From Betaproteobacteria bacterium HGW-Betaproteobacteria-3 (GTDB lineage: Bacteria > Pseudomonadota > Gammaproteobacteria > Burkholderiales > Burkholderiaceae_C), in NCBI GenBank assembly GCA_002842205.1, contig PHCI01000006.1, forward strand, positions 1 to 64,000: a stretch of 64,000 nucleotides of DNA, given 5' to 3'. The notes under the pieces were generated by a model, which was given only the letters and a program-made list of their open reading frames with translations, was not told where the DNA came from and did no database searches. Positions 56,179 through 64,000 of the stretch are shown here, piece by piece (position 1 is the first letter of the stretch; each line of letters opens with the position of its first letter). A program made the translations under genes and the position numbers.

Positions 56179-58518
56179 ATGATTGCCCAGGAACTGGAAG
56201 TCAGCTTGCACATGGCCTTTGTGGAGGCCAGGCAGCAGCGACACGAATTCATTACAGTCGAGCACCTTTTGCTCGCGTTGCTGGACAATCCCAGCGCGGC
56301 GGAGGTGATGCGCGCCTGTTCCGCCAATATCGACGACCTGCGCAAGTCGCTGAACCACTTCATCAAGGACAACACGCCGCAGGTCGCGGGCCTGGACGAC
56401 GTGGACACCCAGCCCACGCTGGGGTTCCAGCGCGTGATCCAGCGCGCCATCATGCACGTGCAGTCCACCGGCAACGGCAAGAAGGAAGTCACCGGTGCCA
56501 ATGTGCTGGTTGCCATCTTTGGCGAAAAGGATTCGCACGCCGTGTACTACCTGCACCAGCAGGGCGTCACCCGGCTCGACGTGGTGAATTTCATCGCCCA
56601 CGGCATCAAGAAGAGCGACCCGCCCGAGCCCGCCAAGGGCAACGAAGCTGCACCCAACGAAGGTGAAGAGGGCGGCGAGAAGAACGAGAAGGCTTCGCCA
56701 CTGGAGCAATTCACCCAAAACCTCAACCAGCTGGCCAAGGACGGCAAGATCGACCCGCTGATCGGCCGCGAGTACGAGGTCGAGCGCGTGATCCAGATCC
56801 TGTGCCGCCGCCGCAAGAACAACCCGCTGCTGGTCGGTGAGGCCGGTGTGGGCAAGACCGCCATCGCCGAGGGCCTGGCCTGGCGCATCACGCAAAAAGA
56901 CGTGCCCGAAATTCTGGCCGAGGCCAATGTGTACTCGCTGGACATGGGCGCACTGCTGGCCGGCACCAAGTACCGCGGTGACTTTGAGCAGCGCCTGAAG
57001 GGCGTGCTCAAGTCGCTCAAGGACCGGCCCAACGCCATCCTGTTCATCGACGAAATCCACACCCTGATCGGCGCCGGCGCCGCGTCGGGTGGCACGCTGG
57101 ACGCGTCCAACCTGCTCAAGCCGGCGCTCTCCAGCGGCCAGCTCAAGTGCATTGGCGCCACCACTTTCACCGAATACCGCGGCATCTTCGAGAAAGACGC
57201 GGCGCTGTCGCGGCGCTTCCAGAAGGTCGATGTGGTCGAGCCGACGGTGCAGGAAACCATCGACATCCTCAAGGGCCTGAAGTCGCGCTTTGAAGAGCAC
57301 CACAGCGTCAAGTACGCGGCGGCGGCCCTGCAGGCTGCGGCCGAACTCAGCGCCAAGTACATCAACGACCGCCATCTGCCCGACAAGGCCATTGACGTGA
57401 TCGACGAAGCGGGGGCCGCCCAGCGCATCCTCACGCCGTCCAAGCGCAAAAAGACCATCGGCAAGGCCGAGGTCGAGGAGATCGTGGCCAAGATCGCCCG
57501 CATTCCGCCCGCCAATGTGTCCAATGACGACCGCGGCAAGCTGCAAACCCTGGAGCGCGATCTCAAAAGCGTGGTGTTCGGGCAGGACAAGGCGCTGGAG
57601 GTGCTGGCCTCGGCCGTCAAGATGGCGCGGTCGGGCCTGGGCCGTGCCGACAAGCCGATCGGCTCTTTCCTGTTCAGTGGCCCCACCGGTGTGGGCAAGA
57701 CCGAGGCGGCCAAGCAGCTGGCCTACATCATGGGCATCGAGCTCATGCGCTTTGACATGTCCGAATACATGGAGCGCCATGCGGTGAGCCGCCTCATCGG
57801 CGCGCCGCCGGGCTACGTGGGGTTTGACCAGGGTGGCCTGCTGACCGAGGCCGTCACCAAGAAGCCGCACGCCGTGCTGCTGCTCGACGAGATCGAAAAA
57901 GCGCACCCGGACATCTTCAACGTGCTGCTGCAGGTCATGGACCACGGCACCCTGACCGACAACAACGGGCGCAAGGCCGACTTCCGCAACATCATCATCA
58001 TCATGACGACGAACGCGGGCGCCGAGACCATGAACAAGGCGAGCATCGGCTTTACCAACCCGCGCGAGGCGGGCGACGAACTGGCCGACATCAAGCGACT
58101 GTTCACGCCCGAGTTCCGCAACCGGCTGGATGCCATGGTGAGCTTCAAGGCGCTGGACGAAACCGTCATCCTGCGCGTGGTTGACAAGTTCCTGCTGCAG
58201 CTCGAGCAGCAGCTGGCCGAGAAGAAGGTGGAGGTCACCTTTACCGACACGCTGCGCAAGTACCTGGGCAAGAAGGGCTTCGATCCGCTCATGGGCGCGC
58301 GGCCGATGCAGCGCCTGATCCAGGACACGATCCGTCGCGCGCTGGCCGACGAACTGCTGTTTGGCCGGCTCGCCGATGGGGGGCGCCTGACGGTGGACAT
58401 GAAAATCACCACCGACGACAAGGGCGTCGAGACCGGCGACGTGGTGCTCGACATCCAGCCGCTGCCCAAGAAAGAGGGCAAGGCCCGCCCCGAGGCCGAG
58501 GAAGCCGCCGCAAGCTGA
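56179..58518 (+). CDS. clpA: ATP-dependent Clp protease ATP-binding subunit ClpA
   Basis: A 779-residue AAA+ unfoldase. The N-domain (1-145) begins [24 protein letters not shown]; the first AAA+ module has Walker [10 protein letters not shown] and Walker B ILFIDEIH; the second has GPTGVGKTE and [11 protein letters not shown], with the pore-loop GYVG after RLIGAPP. It feeds ClpP, whose gene is not here. The ATG at 56179 has a GAAGGAA ribosome-binding site; TTG 56113 is an unlikely upstream start. A GC-rich hairpin (58528-58551) without a U-run follows the stop. Confidence 0.97.
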   Translation: MIAQELEVSLHMAFVEARQQRHEFITVEHLLLALLDNPSAAEVMRACSANIDDLRKSLNHFIKDNTPQVAGLDDVDTQPTLGFQRVIQRAIMHVQSTGNGKKEVTGANVLVAIFGEKDSHAVYYLHQQGVTRLDVVNFIAHGIKKSDPPEPAKGNEAAPNEGEEGGEKNEKASPLEQFTQNLNQLAKDGKIDPLIGREYEVERVIQILCRRRKNNPLLVGEAGVGKTAIAEGLAWRITQKDVPEILAEANVYSLDMGALLAGTKYRGDFEQRLKGVLKSLKDRPNAILFIDEIHTLIGAGAASGGTLDASNLLKPALSSGQLKCIGATTFTEYRGIFEKDAALSRRFQKVDVVEPTVQETIDILKGLKSRFEEHHSVKYAAAALQAAAELSAKYINDRHLPDKAIDVIDEAGAAQRILTPSKRKKTIGKAEVEEIVAKIARIPPANVSNDDRGKLQTLERDLKSVVFGQDKALEVLASAVKMARSGLGRADKPIGSFLFSGPTGVGKTEAAKQLAYIMGIELMRFDMSEYMERHAVSRLIGAPPGYVGFDQGGLLTEAVTKKPHAVLLLDEIEKAHPDIFNVLLQVMDHGTLTDNNGRKADFRNIIIIMTTNAGAETMNKASIGFTNPREAGDELADIKRLFTPEFRNRLDAMVSFKALDETVILRVVDKFLLQLEQQLAEKKVEVTFTDTLRKYLGKKGFDPLMGARPMQRLIQDTIRRALADELLFGRLADGGRLTVDMKITTDDKGVETGDVVLDIQPLPKKEGKARPEAEEAAAS

Positions 58519-58615
58519 TCCCCTGCACCGGCCACGCCCGCGCGTGGCCGGATTCCCCCGCAAAGGTTGGTAGCATCAAGCGACCAACCTTTTTTGTTGG
58601 CCGTTGGCCCACACC

Positions 58616-60073
58616 ATGACCGCACACACCTTCTTCTGGCACGACTACGAAACCTTCGGCGCCAATGTGCGGCGCGACCGCCCCGCGCAGTTTGCCGGCA
58701 TTCGCACCGATGCCGAGCTCAACGAGATCGGCGAGCCGCTCATGCTGTATTGCCAGCCGGCGCCCGACTTTCTGCCCAGCCCCGAGGCCTGCCTGATCAC
58801 CGGCATCACGCCCCAGCAGTGCCTGGAGCGCGGCGTGCCCGAGCATGAATTTGCTGCGCAGATCGAGCAGGCCCTGGCGCAGCCCGGCACCATCGGCGTG
58901 GGCTACAACAGCATCCGCTTTGACGACGAGATCACGCGCTTCATGTTCTGGCGCAATCTCATCGACCCCTATGCCCGTGAATGGCAAAACGACTGCGGCC
59001 GCTGGGACCTGCTGGACGTGGTGCGGCTCACGCGCGCACTGCGGCCCGAGGGCATCGAATGGCCGAACCACCCCGACGGCAAGGCCAGCTTCCGGCTGGA
59101 AGACCTGTCCCGCGTCAACGGCCTGCAGCACGAGGCGGCGCACGACGCCTTGTCCGACGTGCGCGCCACCATCGCGCTGGCGCGTCTGGTGCGCCAAAAG
59201 CAACCCAAGCTGTTCGAATTTGCGCTGCGCCTGCACAAAAAGCTCGAAGTGGCCGCCGAACTGGGCTTGCCCGCGACCCCGGCGCAGGCACGCCCGTTTT
59301 TGCACGTCTCGGGCATGTTCCCGCCTGAGCGGGGCTGTCTGGCCGTCATGTGGCCGCTGGCCAGTCACCCGACCAACAAGAATGAAGTGCTGGCCTGGGA
59401 CCTGGCCCATGACCCGACCGACCTGCCCCTGCTGGACGCCGCCACGCTGCGCCAGCGGCTGTTCACGCGCAGCGCCGACCTGCCCGAAGGCGTGACCCGC
59501 CTGCCCGTGAAAAGCGTGCACCTGAACAAATCGCCCATGGTGGTGGGCAACCTCAAGGTGCTGGGCGCCGCCAACGCGGCCCGCTGGAACATCGACCTCG
59601 ATGCTGCGCTGCGCCATGCGGCCACGGCGCGCGACCTGCCCGACATGAGCGCCACCTGGGCAGAAGTCTTCAGGCGGCCACCCGAAGAGGTCGCCCCCGA
59701 TGTGGACGAAGACCTGTACGGTGGTTTTGTCGGCAACGCCGACCGGCGGCGGCTGGAGCAACTGCGGCGCCTGTCGGGCGCCGAACTGGCCCACGCGCGC
59801 ACCGGGTTTGACGATGCCCGCCTGGAAGAGCTGGTGTTCCGCTACCGGGCCCGCAACTTTGCCGAGACCCTTTCGCCCGAGGAACAGGCACGATGGGAAG
59901 CGCACCGTGCGGCGCGCCTGCTGGAGGGCGAGGGCGGGGCCACCAACATCGACCAGTTTCTGGCGCAAGTCGAAACGCTGGCCCAGGCCGCCGAAGAAAG
60001 CGGCGATGCGCGTGCCCAGGCGCTGCTGGCCGCCTTGCAGGAGTATGTCGAAGGCGTTCTGCCAGACGCCTGA
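58616..60073 (+). CDS. sbcB: exodeoxyribonuclease I
   Basis: A 485-residue 3'-5' single-strand DNA exonuclease of the DEDD family. The first catalytic acids are in FFWHDYETFGAN, the second in YNSIRFDDEITR, and the HxxxxxD motif in HEAAHDALSDVRATIALA. The C-terminal SH3-like and helical extension is complete. It takes part in mismatch repair and recombination. ATG 58616 chosen; TTG/ATG variants from 58604 are in frame. Confidence 0.95.
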   Translation: MTAHTFFWHDYETFGANVRRDRPAQFAGIRTDAELNEIGEPLMLYCQPAPDFLPSPEACLITGITPQQCLERGVPEHEFAAQIEQALAQPGTIGVGYNSIRFDDEITRFMFWRNLIDPYAREWQNDCGRWDLLDVVRLTRALRPEGIEWPNHPDGKASFRLEDLSRVNGLQHEAAHDALSDVRATIALARLVRQKQPKLFEFALRLHKKLEVAAELGLPATPAQARPFLHVSGMFPPERGCLAVMWPLASHPTNKNEVLAWDLAHDPTDLPLLDAATLRQRLFTRSADLPEGVTRLPVKSVHLNKSPMVVGNLKVLGAANAARWNIDLDAALRHAATARDLPDMSATWAEVFRRPPEEVAPDVDEDLYGGFVGNADRRRLEQLRRLSGAELAHARTGFDDARLEELVFRYRARNFAETLSPEEQARWEAHRAARLLEGEGGATNIDQFLAQVETLAQAAEESGDARAQALLAALQEYVEGVLPDA

Positions 60074-60121
60074 AGCAGGCGGGGGGTGCCGTGCAAACCC
60101 TGCACGGGCCAATGTGCTGCG

Positions 60122-60613
60122 TCAGGGCGTGCCCAGCGCCGCGCGAATCGCCTCGACCCGCGCCCGGTTCACGCCAAAGTCCTTGCGCCCCAGGCGACTG
60201 GACGAGCGCACGTGGATCACGTGGGCGCTTTCGTCCAGTGCCAGTTCCAGATCGTCGGTGAACCTGAGCCAACGGGTGCTGCACTGGGCGTACAGGTAGC
60301 CCGGCGTTTGCTCCACCACCGTCGTCTGGGGCAGCGCCTTGACCACGGCCACGGCACGGGCGAACGCCGCGGCGCCGTCGCCGGTGTAGGCCAGCGGTGC
60401 GATGTCGGCATAGGCGCGGAACGGATGGTCGGGATACAGCGCGGCCTGGCTGCTCACACTGTTGGGGTTGTAGGCCGGGGGCTTGAGCCGACCGTTCTTG
60501 AATCCCAGGTTGGAAGGCGGCTGACCCGTGAGCAGCCCCATTTGCCCCGCGACCAACAACATGACCAACAAGCCGGCGACCAGCACAACGAGGAATTTCA
60601 GCACAGTGATCAT
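60122..60613 (-). CDS. DUF1499 family membrane-anchored protein
   Basis: A 163-residue protein with an N-terminal membrane anchor (about 5-27, LVVLVAGLLVMLLVAG) and a DUF1499 domain: PPAYNPNSVSSQA, YLYAQCSTRWLRFTDDLEL and VIHVRSSSRLGRKDFGVNRARVEAIR. Function unknown. It converges on sbcB. Confidence 0.88.
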   Translation of the reverse strand: MITVLKFLVVLVAGLLVMLLVAGQMGLLTGQPPSNLGFKNGRLKPPAYNPNSVSSQAALYPDHPFRAYADIAPLAYTGDGAAAFARAVAVVKALPQTTVVEQTPGYLYAQCSTRWLRFTDDLELALDESAHVIHVRSSSRLGRKDFGVNRARVEAIRAALGTP

Positions 60614-60745
60614 GGGAGGTTCTTTTCAGGGTTGAGCAGGCAGGCGCGCAAGAAGATGCCCGAACTCGGGCCACCGAGCCGCAGTGTAGCGACAAGCCGC
60701 GTGCATAGAATGTCGCTCCCCTGACATGTCCCACCCCCATTGACC

Positions 60746-61684
60746 ATGACGCCCCCGACCCCCGCCGTATCGCCGCTCAGGATTGCCGTCATGGGGGCCG
60801 GTGCCGTGGGTGGCTATTTCGGGGGCATGCTGGCCCGCGCCGGGCACACGGTGACCCTGATCGCCCGGCCCGAGCACGTGCAGGCCGTCCAGCGCGACGG
60901 CCTGCGCCTGCAAACGCTGGCTTTTGACGAGCGCGTGCCGCTGGCGGCCAGCACCGACCCGGCGGCGGTGCAGGGGGCTTCCCTGGTGCTGTTCTGCGTC
61001 AAGTCGGCCGACACCGAATCGGCCGGGATGAGCCTGCGGCCGCACTTGGCGTCCGACGCCCTGGTGCTGTGCCTGCAAAACGGTGTGGACAACGCCGACC
61101 GCCTGCGCGCCGTGCTGCCAGGCCAGCCGGTGGCCGCCGCCGTGGTGTACGTGGCCACCGAAATGGCGGGCCCCGGCCATGTGCGCCACCATGGTCGTGG
61201 CGACCTGGTGCTGGAGCCTTCGCCCTCGGGCGCCGCGGCGGTGCAGGCCCTGATCGCGGCGGGCGTGCCGACGGTGCTGTCCGACAACGTGCGCGGCGCG
61301 CTCTGGGCCAAGCTGGTGCTGAACTGCGCTTACAACGCCATTTCGGCCATCGCGCAGCTGCCCTACGGCCGCACTGTGGCGGGCGAGGGCGTGCAAGGCG
61401 TGATGCGCGACGTGGTGGCCGAATGCCTGGCCGTGGCGCAGGCCGAAGGCGTGCAACTGCCCGGCGACGTGGCGGCTGCGGTGGCCCGGCTGGCCGACAG
61501 CATGCCCACGCAGTCGTCGTCCACGGCGCAAGACCTGGCCCGGGGCCGACGCACCGAGATCGACCACCTCAACGGCCTGATCGTGCGGCGCGGGCAGGCG
61601 CTGGGCGTGCCCACACCGGCCAACCGGGTGCTGTGGGCGCTGGTCAAATTGCTGGAAAGCAAGGCCGCAACGGGCCGCGCCTGA
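60746..61684 (+). CDS. panE: 2-dehydropantoate 2-reductase family protein
   Basis: A 312-residue ketopantoate reductase-type enzyme, using NADPH to make pantoate for coenzyme A synthesis. The nucleotide motif is VMGAGAVGGYFGGMLARAG; the catalytic Lys and conserved Asn are in LWAKLVLNCAYNAISAI. Several paralogues exist in Burkholderiales, so the pathway role is probable rather than certain. ATG 60746 chosen over TTG 60740. Confidence 0.88.
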   Translation: MTPPTPAVSPLRIAVMGAGAVGGYFGGMLARAGHTVTLIARPEHVQAVQRDGLRLQTLAFDERVPLAASTDPAAVQGASLVLFCVKSADTESAGMSLRPHLASDALVLCLQNGVDNADRLRAVLPGQPVAAAVVYVATEMAGPGHVRHHGRGDLVLEPSPSGAAAVQALIAAGVPTVLSDNVRGALWAKLVLNCAYNAISAIAQLPYGRTVAGEGVQGVMRDVVAECLAVAQAEGVQLPGDVAAAVARLADSMPTQSSSTAQDLARGRRTEIDHLNGLIVRRGQALGVPTPANRVLWALVKLLESKAATGRA

Positions 61685-61779
61685 CCGTCGTTTGCCCTTT
61701 TGAACACCCTCACGTTTCACATTCAAGACAATCAGGCATCGCAGGCTGGTACATTGGCGCAATTTTTTTTGGAGATGGC

Positions 61780-62976
61780 ATGAAGCAATTCGTCGCGGGA
61801 AGTCTGGCCCTGGTGGCCTCGGTGGTGCTGGCACAGGGGGCGCCCATCAAGATCGGGGAGATCAACAGCTACTCGGCCATTCCCCAGTTCACCCAGCCCT
61901 ATCGTCAGGGTTGGGAGCTGGCCGTGGAAGAGGTCAACGCCGCCGGCGGCCTGCTGGGCCGCAAGGTCGAGGTGATCGCCCGCGACGACGCCGGCAAGCC
62001 CGAAGAAGCGCTGCGCCACGCGGTGGAACTCACCTCCAAAGAGAAGGTGGACGTGCTGGCCGGTGGCTTTTTGTCGAACATCGGTCTGGCGCTGGCCGAC
62101 CATGCGGCAAAAAACAAGCGCCTGTTTGTGGCCAGCGAGCCGCTGACCGACGCCATCGTCTGGGACAAGGGCAACCGCTACACCTTCCGCCTGCGCCCCA
62201 GCACCTACATGCAGGCCGCCATGCTGGTGGAAGAAGCCGCCAAGCTGCCGGCCAAACGCTGGGCCACGATCGCGCCCAACTACGAATACGGCCAGAGTGC
62301 CGTGGCCAGCTTCAAGGAACTGCTCAAGGCCAAGCGTCCCGACGTGGAATTTGTGGGCGAGCAGTGGCCCGCGCAAGGCAAGCTGGACGCGGGCAGCACC
62401 CTGTCGGCCATCATGAACAGCAAGCCCGACGCGATCTTCAACGTCACCTTTGCCGCCGACCTGGCGCGCCTGGTGCGCGAGGGCAACCAGCGCGGCGTGT
62501 TCCCCAGGGTGCCGGTGGTGTCCATGCTGTCGGGCGAGCCCGAATACCTGGACGTGCTGAAAGACGAAACGCCCAGGGGGTGGATCGTCACCGGCTACCC
62601 GTGGGACCAGATCGACACCCCGGCCCACGCCTCGTTCACCGCCAACTACTACCGGAAGTTCAACGAGAACCCCAAGGTCGGCTCGGTCGTGGGCTACGCC
62701 ACGATGCAGGCCATTTTTGCCGCCATCAAAAAGGCCGGCAGCACCGACAACGAAAAGCTCGTCACTGCCATGCGCGGCCTCAAGTTCAACACCCCGTTCG
62801 GCCCCGCCGAGTTCCGCGCCATCGACCAGCAGTCCACCATGGGCGCCTTTGTGGGCAAGCTCGACGTGCGCGGCGGCAAGGGCACCATGGTGCAGTGGCG
62901 CTACGCCGACGGCAAGGCTTACCTGCCGAGCGACGCGTATGTGAAGGCGCGCCGACCGGCTGAAGCGATGCGCTGA
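61780..62976 (+). CDS. orphan ABC transporter substrate-binding protein (Liv type)
   Basis: A 398-residue periplasmic binding protein of the peripla_BP_6 family with a short signal peptide (1-19, ...VVLAQG). Mature sequence KIGEINSYSAIPQFTQPYRQGWELAVEEVN and VDVLAGGFLSNIGLALADHA are typical. No permease or ATPase gene is adjacent in the window, so it either works with a transporter encoded elsewhere or with genes beyond the right edge. A GGAGA sequence lies 9 bp upstream of the ATG; the frame is open upstream inside panE as a shadow. Confidence 0.92.
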   Translation: MKQFVAGSLALVASVVLAQGAPIKIGEINSYSAIPQFTQPYRQGWELAVEEVNAAGGLLGRKVEVIARDDAGKPEEALRHAVELTSKEKVDVLAGGFLSNIGLALADHAAKNKRLFVASEPLTDAIVWDKGNRYTFRLRPSTYMQAAMLVEEAAKLPAKRWATIAPNYEYGQSAVASFKELLKAKRPDVEFVGEQWPAQGKLDAGSTLSAIMNSKPDAIFNVTFAADLARLVREGNQRGVFPRVPVVSMLSGEPEYLDVLKDETPRGWIVTGYPWDQIDTPAHASFTANYYRKFNENPKVGSVVGYATMQAIFAAIKKAGSTDNEKLVTAMRGLKFNTPFGPAEFRAIDQQSTMGAFVGKLDVRGGKGTMVQWRYADGKAYLPSDAYVKARRPAEAMR

Positions 62977-62988
62977 CCGCGTGACAGG

Positions 62989-63045
62989 TCATTTGCTACC
63001 TAAAATATAGCTAACTATGACCATTATACGTGGACTTGGGGCCTG
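62989..63045 (+). repeat. dispersed ~45-bp repeat, copy 11
   Basis: Reads AAAATATAGCTAACTATGAC then CATTATACGTGGACTTGGGGCC. It has the AATATAGCTAAC-ATGACCATT core with a divergent right half, followed by an inverted pair GCCTGTTTGGC / GGCCAAACAGGC (63041-63072). It marks the border between core genes and the unrecognised genes on the right. Confidence 0.65.
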
Positions 63046-63192
63046 TTTGGCTTGAAATCTGGCCAAACAGGCGCCTCCAGGCGGCTGGTCTCAGTCCGTC
63101 GGGTACCACGCTACATTGAGGAGGGATTGATGACCAACTTATGGAGCAGCGTTCAAGTTATAGGGCAGGGAGTGCTCTATACATTGCGCTAG

Positions 63193-63450
63193 ATGACAAA
63201 GTCCAAGCGCCTCACAAAGCAGGACGTAGAAAACGCTCTGCGGAATGTTCTTGACCTCGACGGTTCGGATACGCACGACACCTTTGACCTCTTCCTTAGC
63301 TGGCCAATCGAAGATCCGACTTTGGAAGTGATACGAACGGAATGTCTTGCGGTTTGTCTGGCCGATCTTCGCCCGCAGCGCGGGAAAGATCTTGGTGAAG
63401 AGTCTGAACAGTGGATAAGGAGGAAGCTCAATGAGTTGCAATCGAGGTAG
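63193..63450 (+). CDS. hypothetical protein, 85 residues
   Basis: An unrecognised, mostly helical, charged protein (MTKSKRLTKQDVENALRNVL start; WIRRKLNELQSR end) with no signal peptide or membrane helix. GC content is visibly lower than the neighbours, hinting at acquired DNA. The upstream ribosome-binding site is poor. Size and composition are like small immunity or accessory proteins, but there is no direct evidence. Confidence 0.55.
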   Translation: MTKSKRLTKQDVENALRNVLDLDGSDTHDTFDLFLSWPIEDPTLEVIRTECLAVCLADLRPQRGKDLGEESEQWIRRKLNELQSR

Positions 63451-63581
63451 CTGGGCATCTAACCAGTCGACACAGTCGCGACAGCCTTCGGCTGCCGCTG
63501 GCCTCCAACCTTAACCATCGCAAGATTGCGTCAAAACCCGCCCGCGCCAATGCCTGATTTCCGTCTACAGGACCGCTGACC

Positions 63582-63974
63582 TTGGACTACTTTCCGACGA
63601 TCTTCGGCGTGGTTGTCCTGATCGGGATCGCCGTCTTCTTCTGGAGGCGAGAGGGACCCGGTTCAGGGCGTGCGTATGGGAACAGGATCGCTGCCCACAT
63701 CGGTATTCCAAAAAAGGTGTTCTGGCCGCTTCTCGAGAATGGAGTCGAGGGCTCGTCCCGCGAACTGCTCGCTTCGCTCCAACGGGACGGCGTGAGCATG
63801 GGCGTTGCCAGTGCTCGCGTTGCACCGGTGCTTGTCAGGGGCATGAAGCGACTCGAAGCGCGCTTCGGCACACAGGAAATGTACGAACACGCGAAGCCGC
63901 GAATCGCAGCGGTGCTCCCAGAGCCCGAAGGTGCCCATCAACGACCGGGAAGCGGGATGCCCAGCGATGCCTGA
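63582..63974 (+). CDS. hypothetical protein with N-terminal membrane helix, 130 residues
   Basis: A frame starting with TTG at 63582 (AGGA sequence nine bases upstream) and a hydrophobic segment (about 4-20, FPTIFGVVVLIGIAVFFW), then a soluble helical region containing HIGIPKKVFWPLLENG and SVARVAPVLVRGMK-like sequence. No family is recognised. Anchoring to the inner membrane is predicted. GTG 63609 is an alternative start within the helix. No gene or regulatory site is evident between 63451 and 63581. Confidence 0.5.
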   Translation: MDYFPTIFGVVVLIGIAVFFWRREGPGSGRAYGNRIAAHIGIPKKVFWPLLENGVEGSSRELLASLQRDGVSMGVASARVAPVLVRGMKRLEARFGTQEMYEHAKPRIAAVLPEPEGAHQRPGSGMPSDA

Positions 63975-64000
63975 ACCCTCGCACAGGCACGGGCCGCTGC

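Noticed and set aside
58528-58551. hairpin after clpA as a terminator
   Set aside because: The 10-bp stem is strong but no U-run follows; kept only as a note within the clpA entry.
55984-58563. 859-codon minus-strand frame
   Set aside because: Antisense to clpS/clpA; shadow composition only.

Overview
This is a 64 kb chromosomal segment of a high-GC betaproteobacterium, most likely a member of the Comamonadaceae (Burkholderiales). Three things point there: gene order (exbB-exbD-lpxK-trm112-kdsB-adk; the Pil-Chp cluster; xseA beside sodB; icd-clpS-clpA), the abundance of TRAP/TAXI, Liv and Aap uptake systems, and a short dispersed repeat of the type common in Acidovorax/Rhodoferax-like genomes. 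Almost every stretch is dense, vertically inherited-looking coding DNA. The accessory parts are the left edge (1-2230) and the right edge (about 62980-64000).

Layout. 1-2230: a lower-GC cassette carrying a Fic-domain AMP-transferase gene with an AbiEi-like N-terminus, bracketed by a perfect direct repeat of at least 76 bp that duplicates the 3' end of a DUF924 gene. 3101-5536: YgiQ-family radical SAM protein. 5822-13164: a complete Pil-Chp type IV pilus chemosensory operon (PilG-like regulator, PilH, PilI, PilJ, ChpA, CheW-like). 13182-15979: DUF2059 protein, acyl-CoA dehydrogenase and class II aldolase. 16010-19533: TAXI-type TRAP transporter with its DUF1850 companion. 19638-23162: trhO, a 56-residue basic protein, a CaiB/BaiF CoA transferase and pobA. 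23294-28448: the aapJQMP general amino-acid ABC transporter and a divergent PcaU/PobR-type IclR regulator. 28493-33090: a livFGMHK branched-chain-type ABC transporter. 33421-33597: tRNA-Pro and tRNA-Arg. 33674-39198: a fatty or aromatic acyl-CoA degradation operon (3-hydroxyacyl-CoA dehydrogenase, enoyl-CoA hydratase, Crp/Fnr regulator, APH-like kinase, acyl-CoA dehydrogenase). 39259-43971: FimV-like protein, MFS transporter, 2-hydroxyacid dehydrogenase and a small conserved protein. 44118-46774: lexA with two SOS boxes, divergent from an asparaginase operon. 46787-50877: adk, kdsB, trm112, lpxK, exbD, exbB. 51233-60613: xseA, sodB, DUF192, an NPCAAKA-repeat protein, icd, clpS, clpA, sbcB, DUF1499. 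60746-62976: panE and an orphan Liv-type binding protein. 63193-63974: two unrecognised small genes.

Functional themes are surface motility control (Pil-Chp plus a FimV-like hub), scavenging of organic and amino acids, aromatic and acyl-CoA catabolism (pobA, the IclR regulator, two acyl-CoA dehydrogenases, the beta-oxidation operon), envelope biogenesis (lpxK, kdsB) and DNA repair (lexA, xseA, sbcB).

The most unusual signals are the repeat-bracketed Fic cassette with four 23-bp-phased elements over its promoter; at least eleven copies of a roughly 45-bp dispersed repeat, five of them read through in frame inside genes (ygiQ, livG, the asparaginase gene, lpxK, a small conserved gene); tandem SOS boxes shared by lexA and an asparaginase gene; and a split ACAD10/11-like kinase-dehydrogenase pair. 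No CRISPR array, rRNA operon, prophage or transposase was seen.
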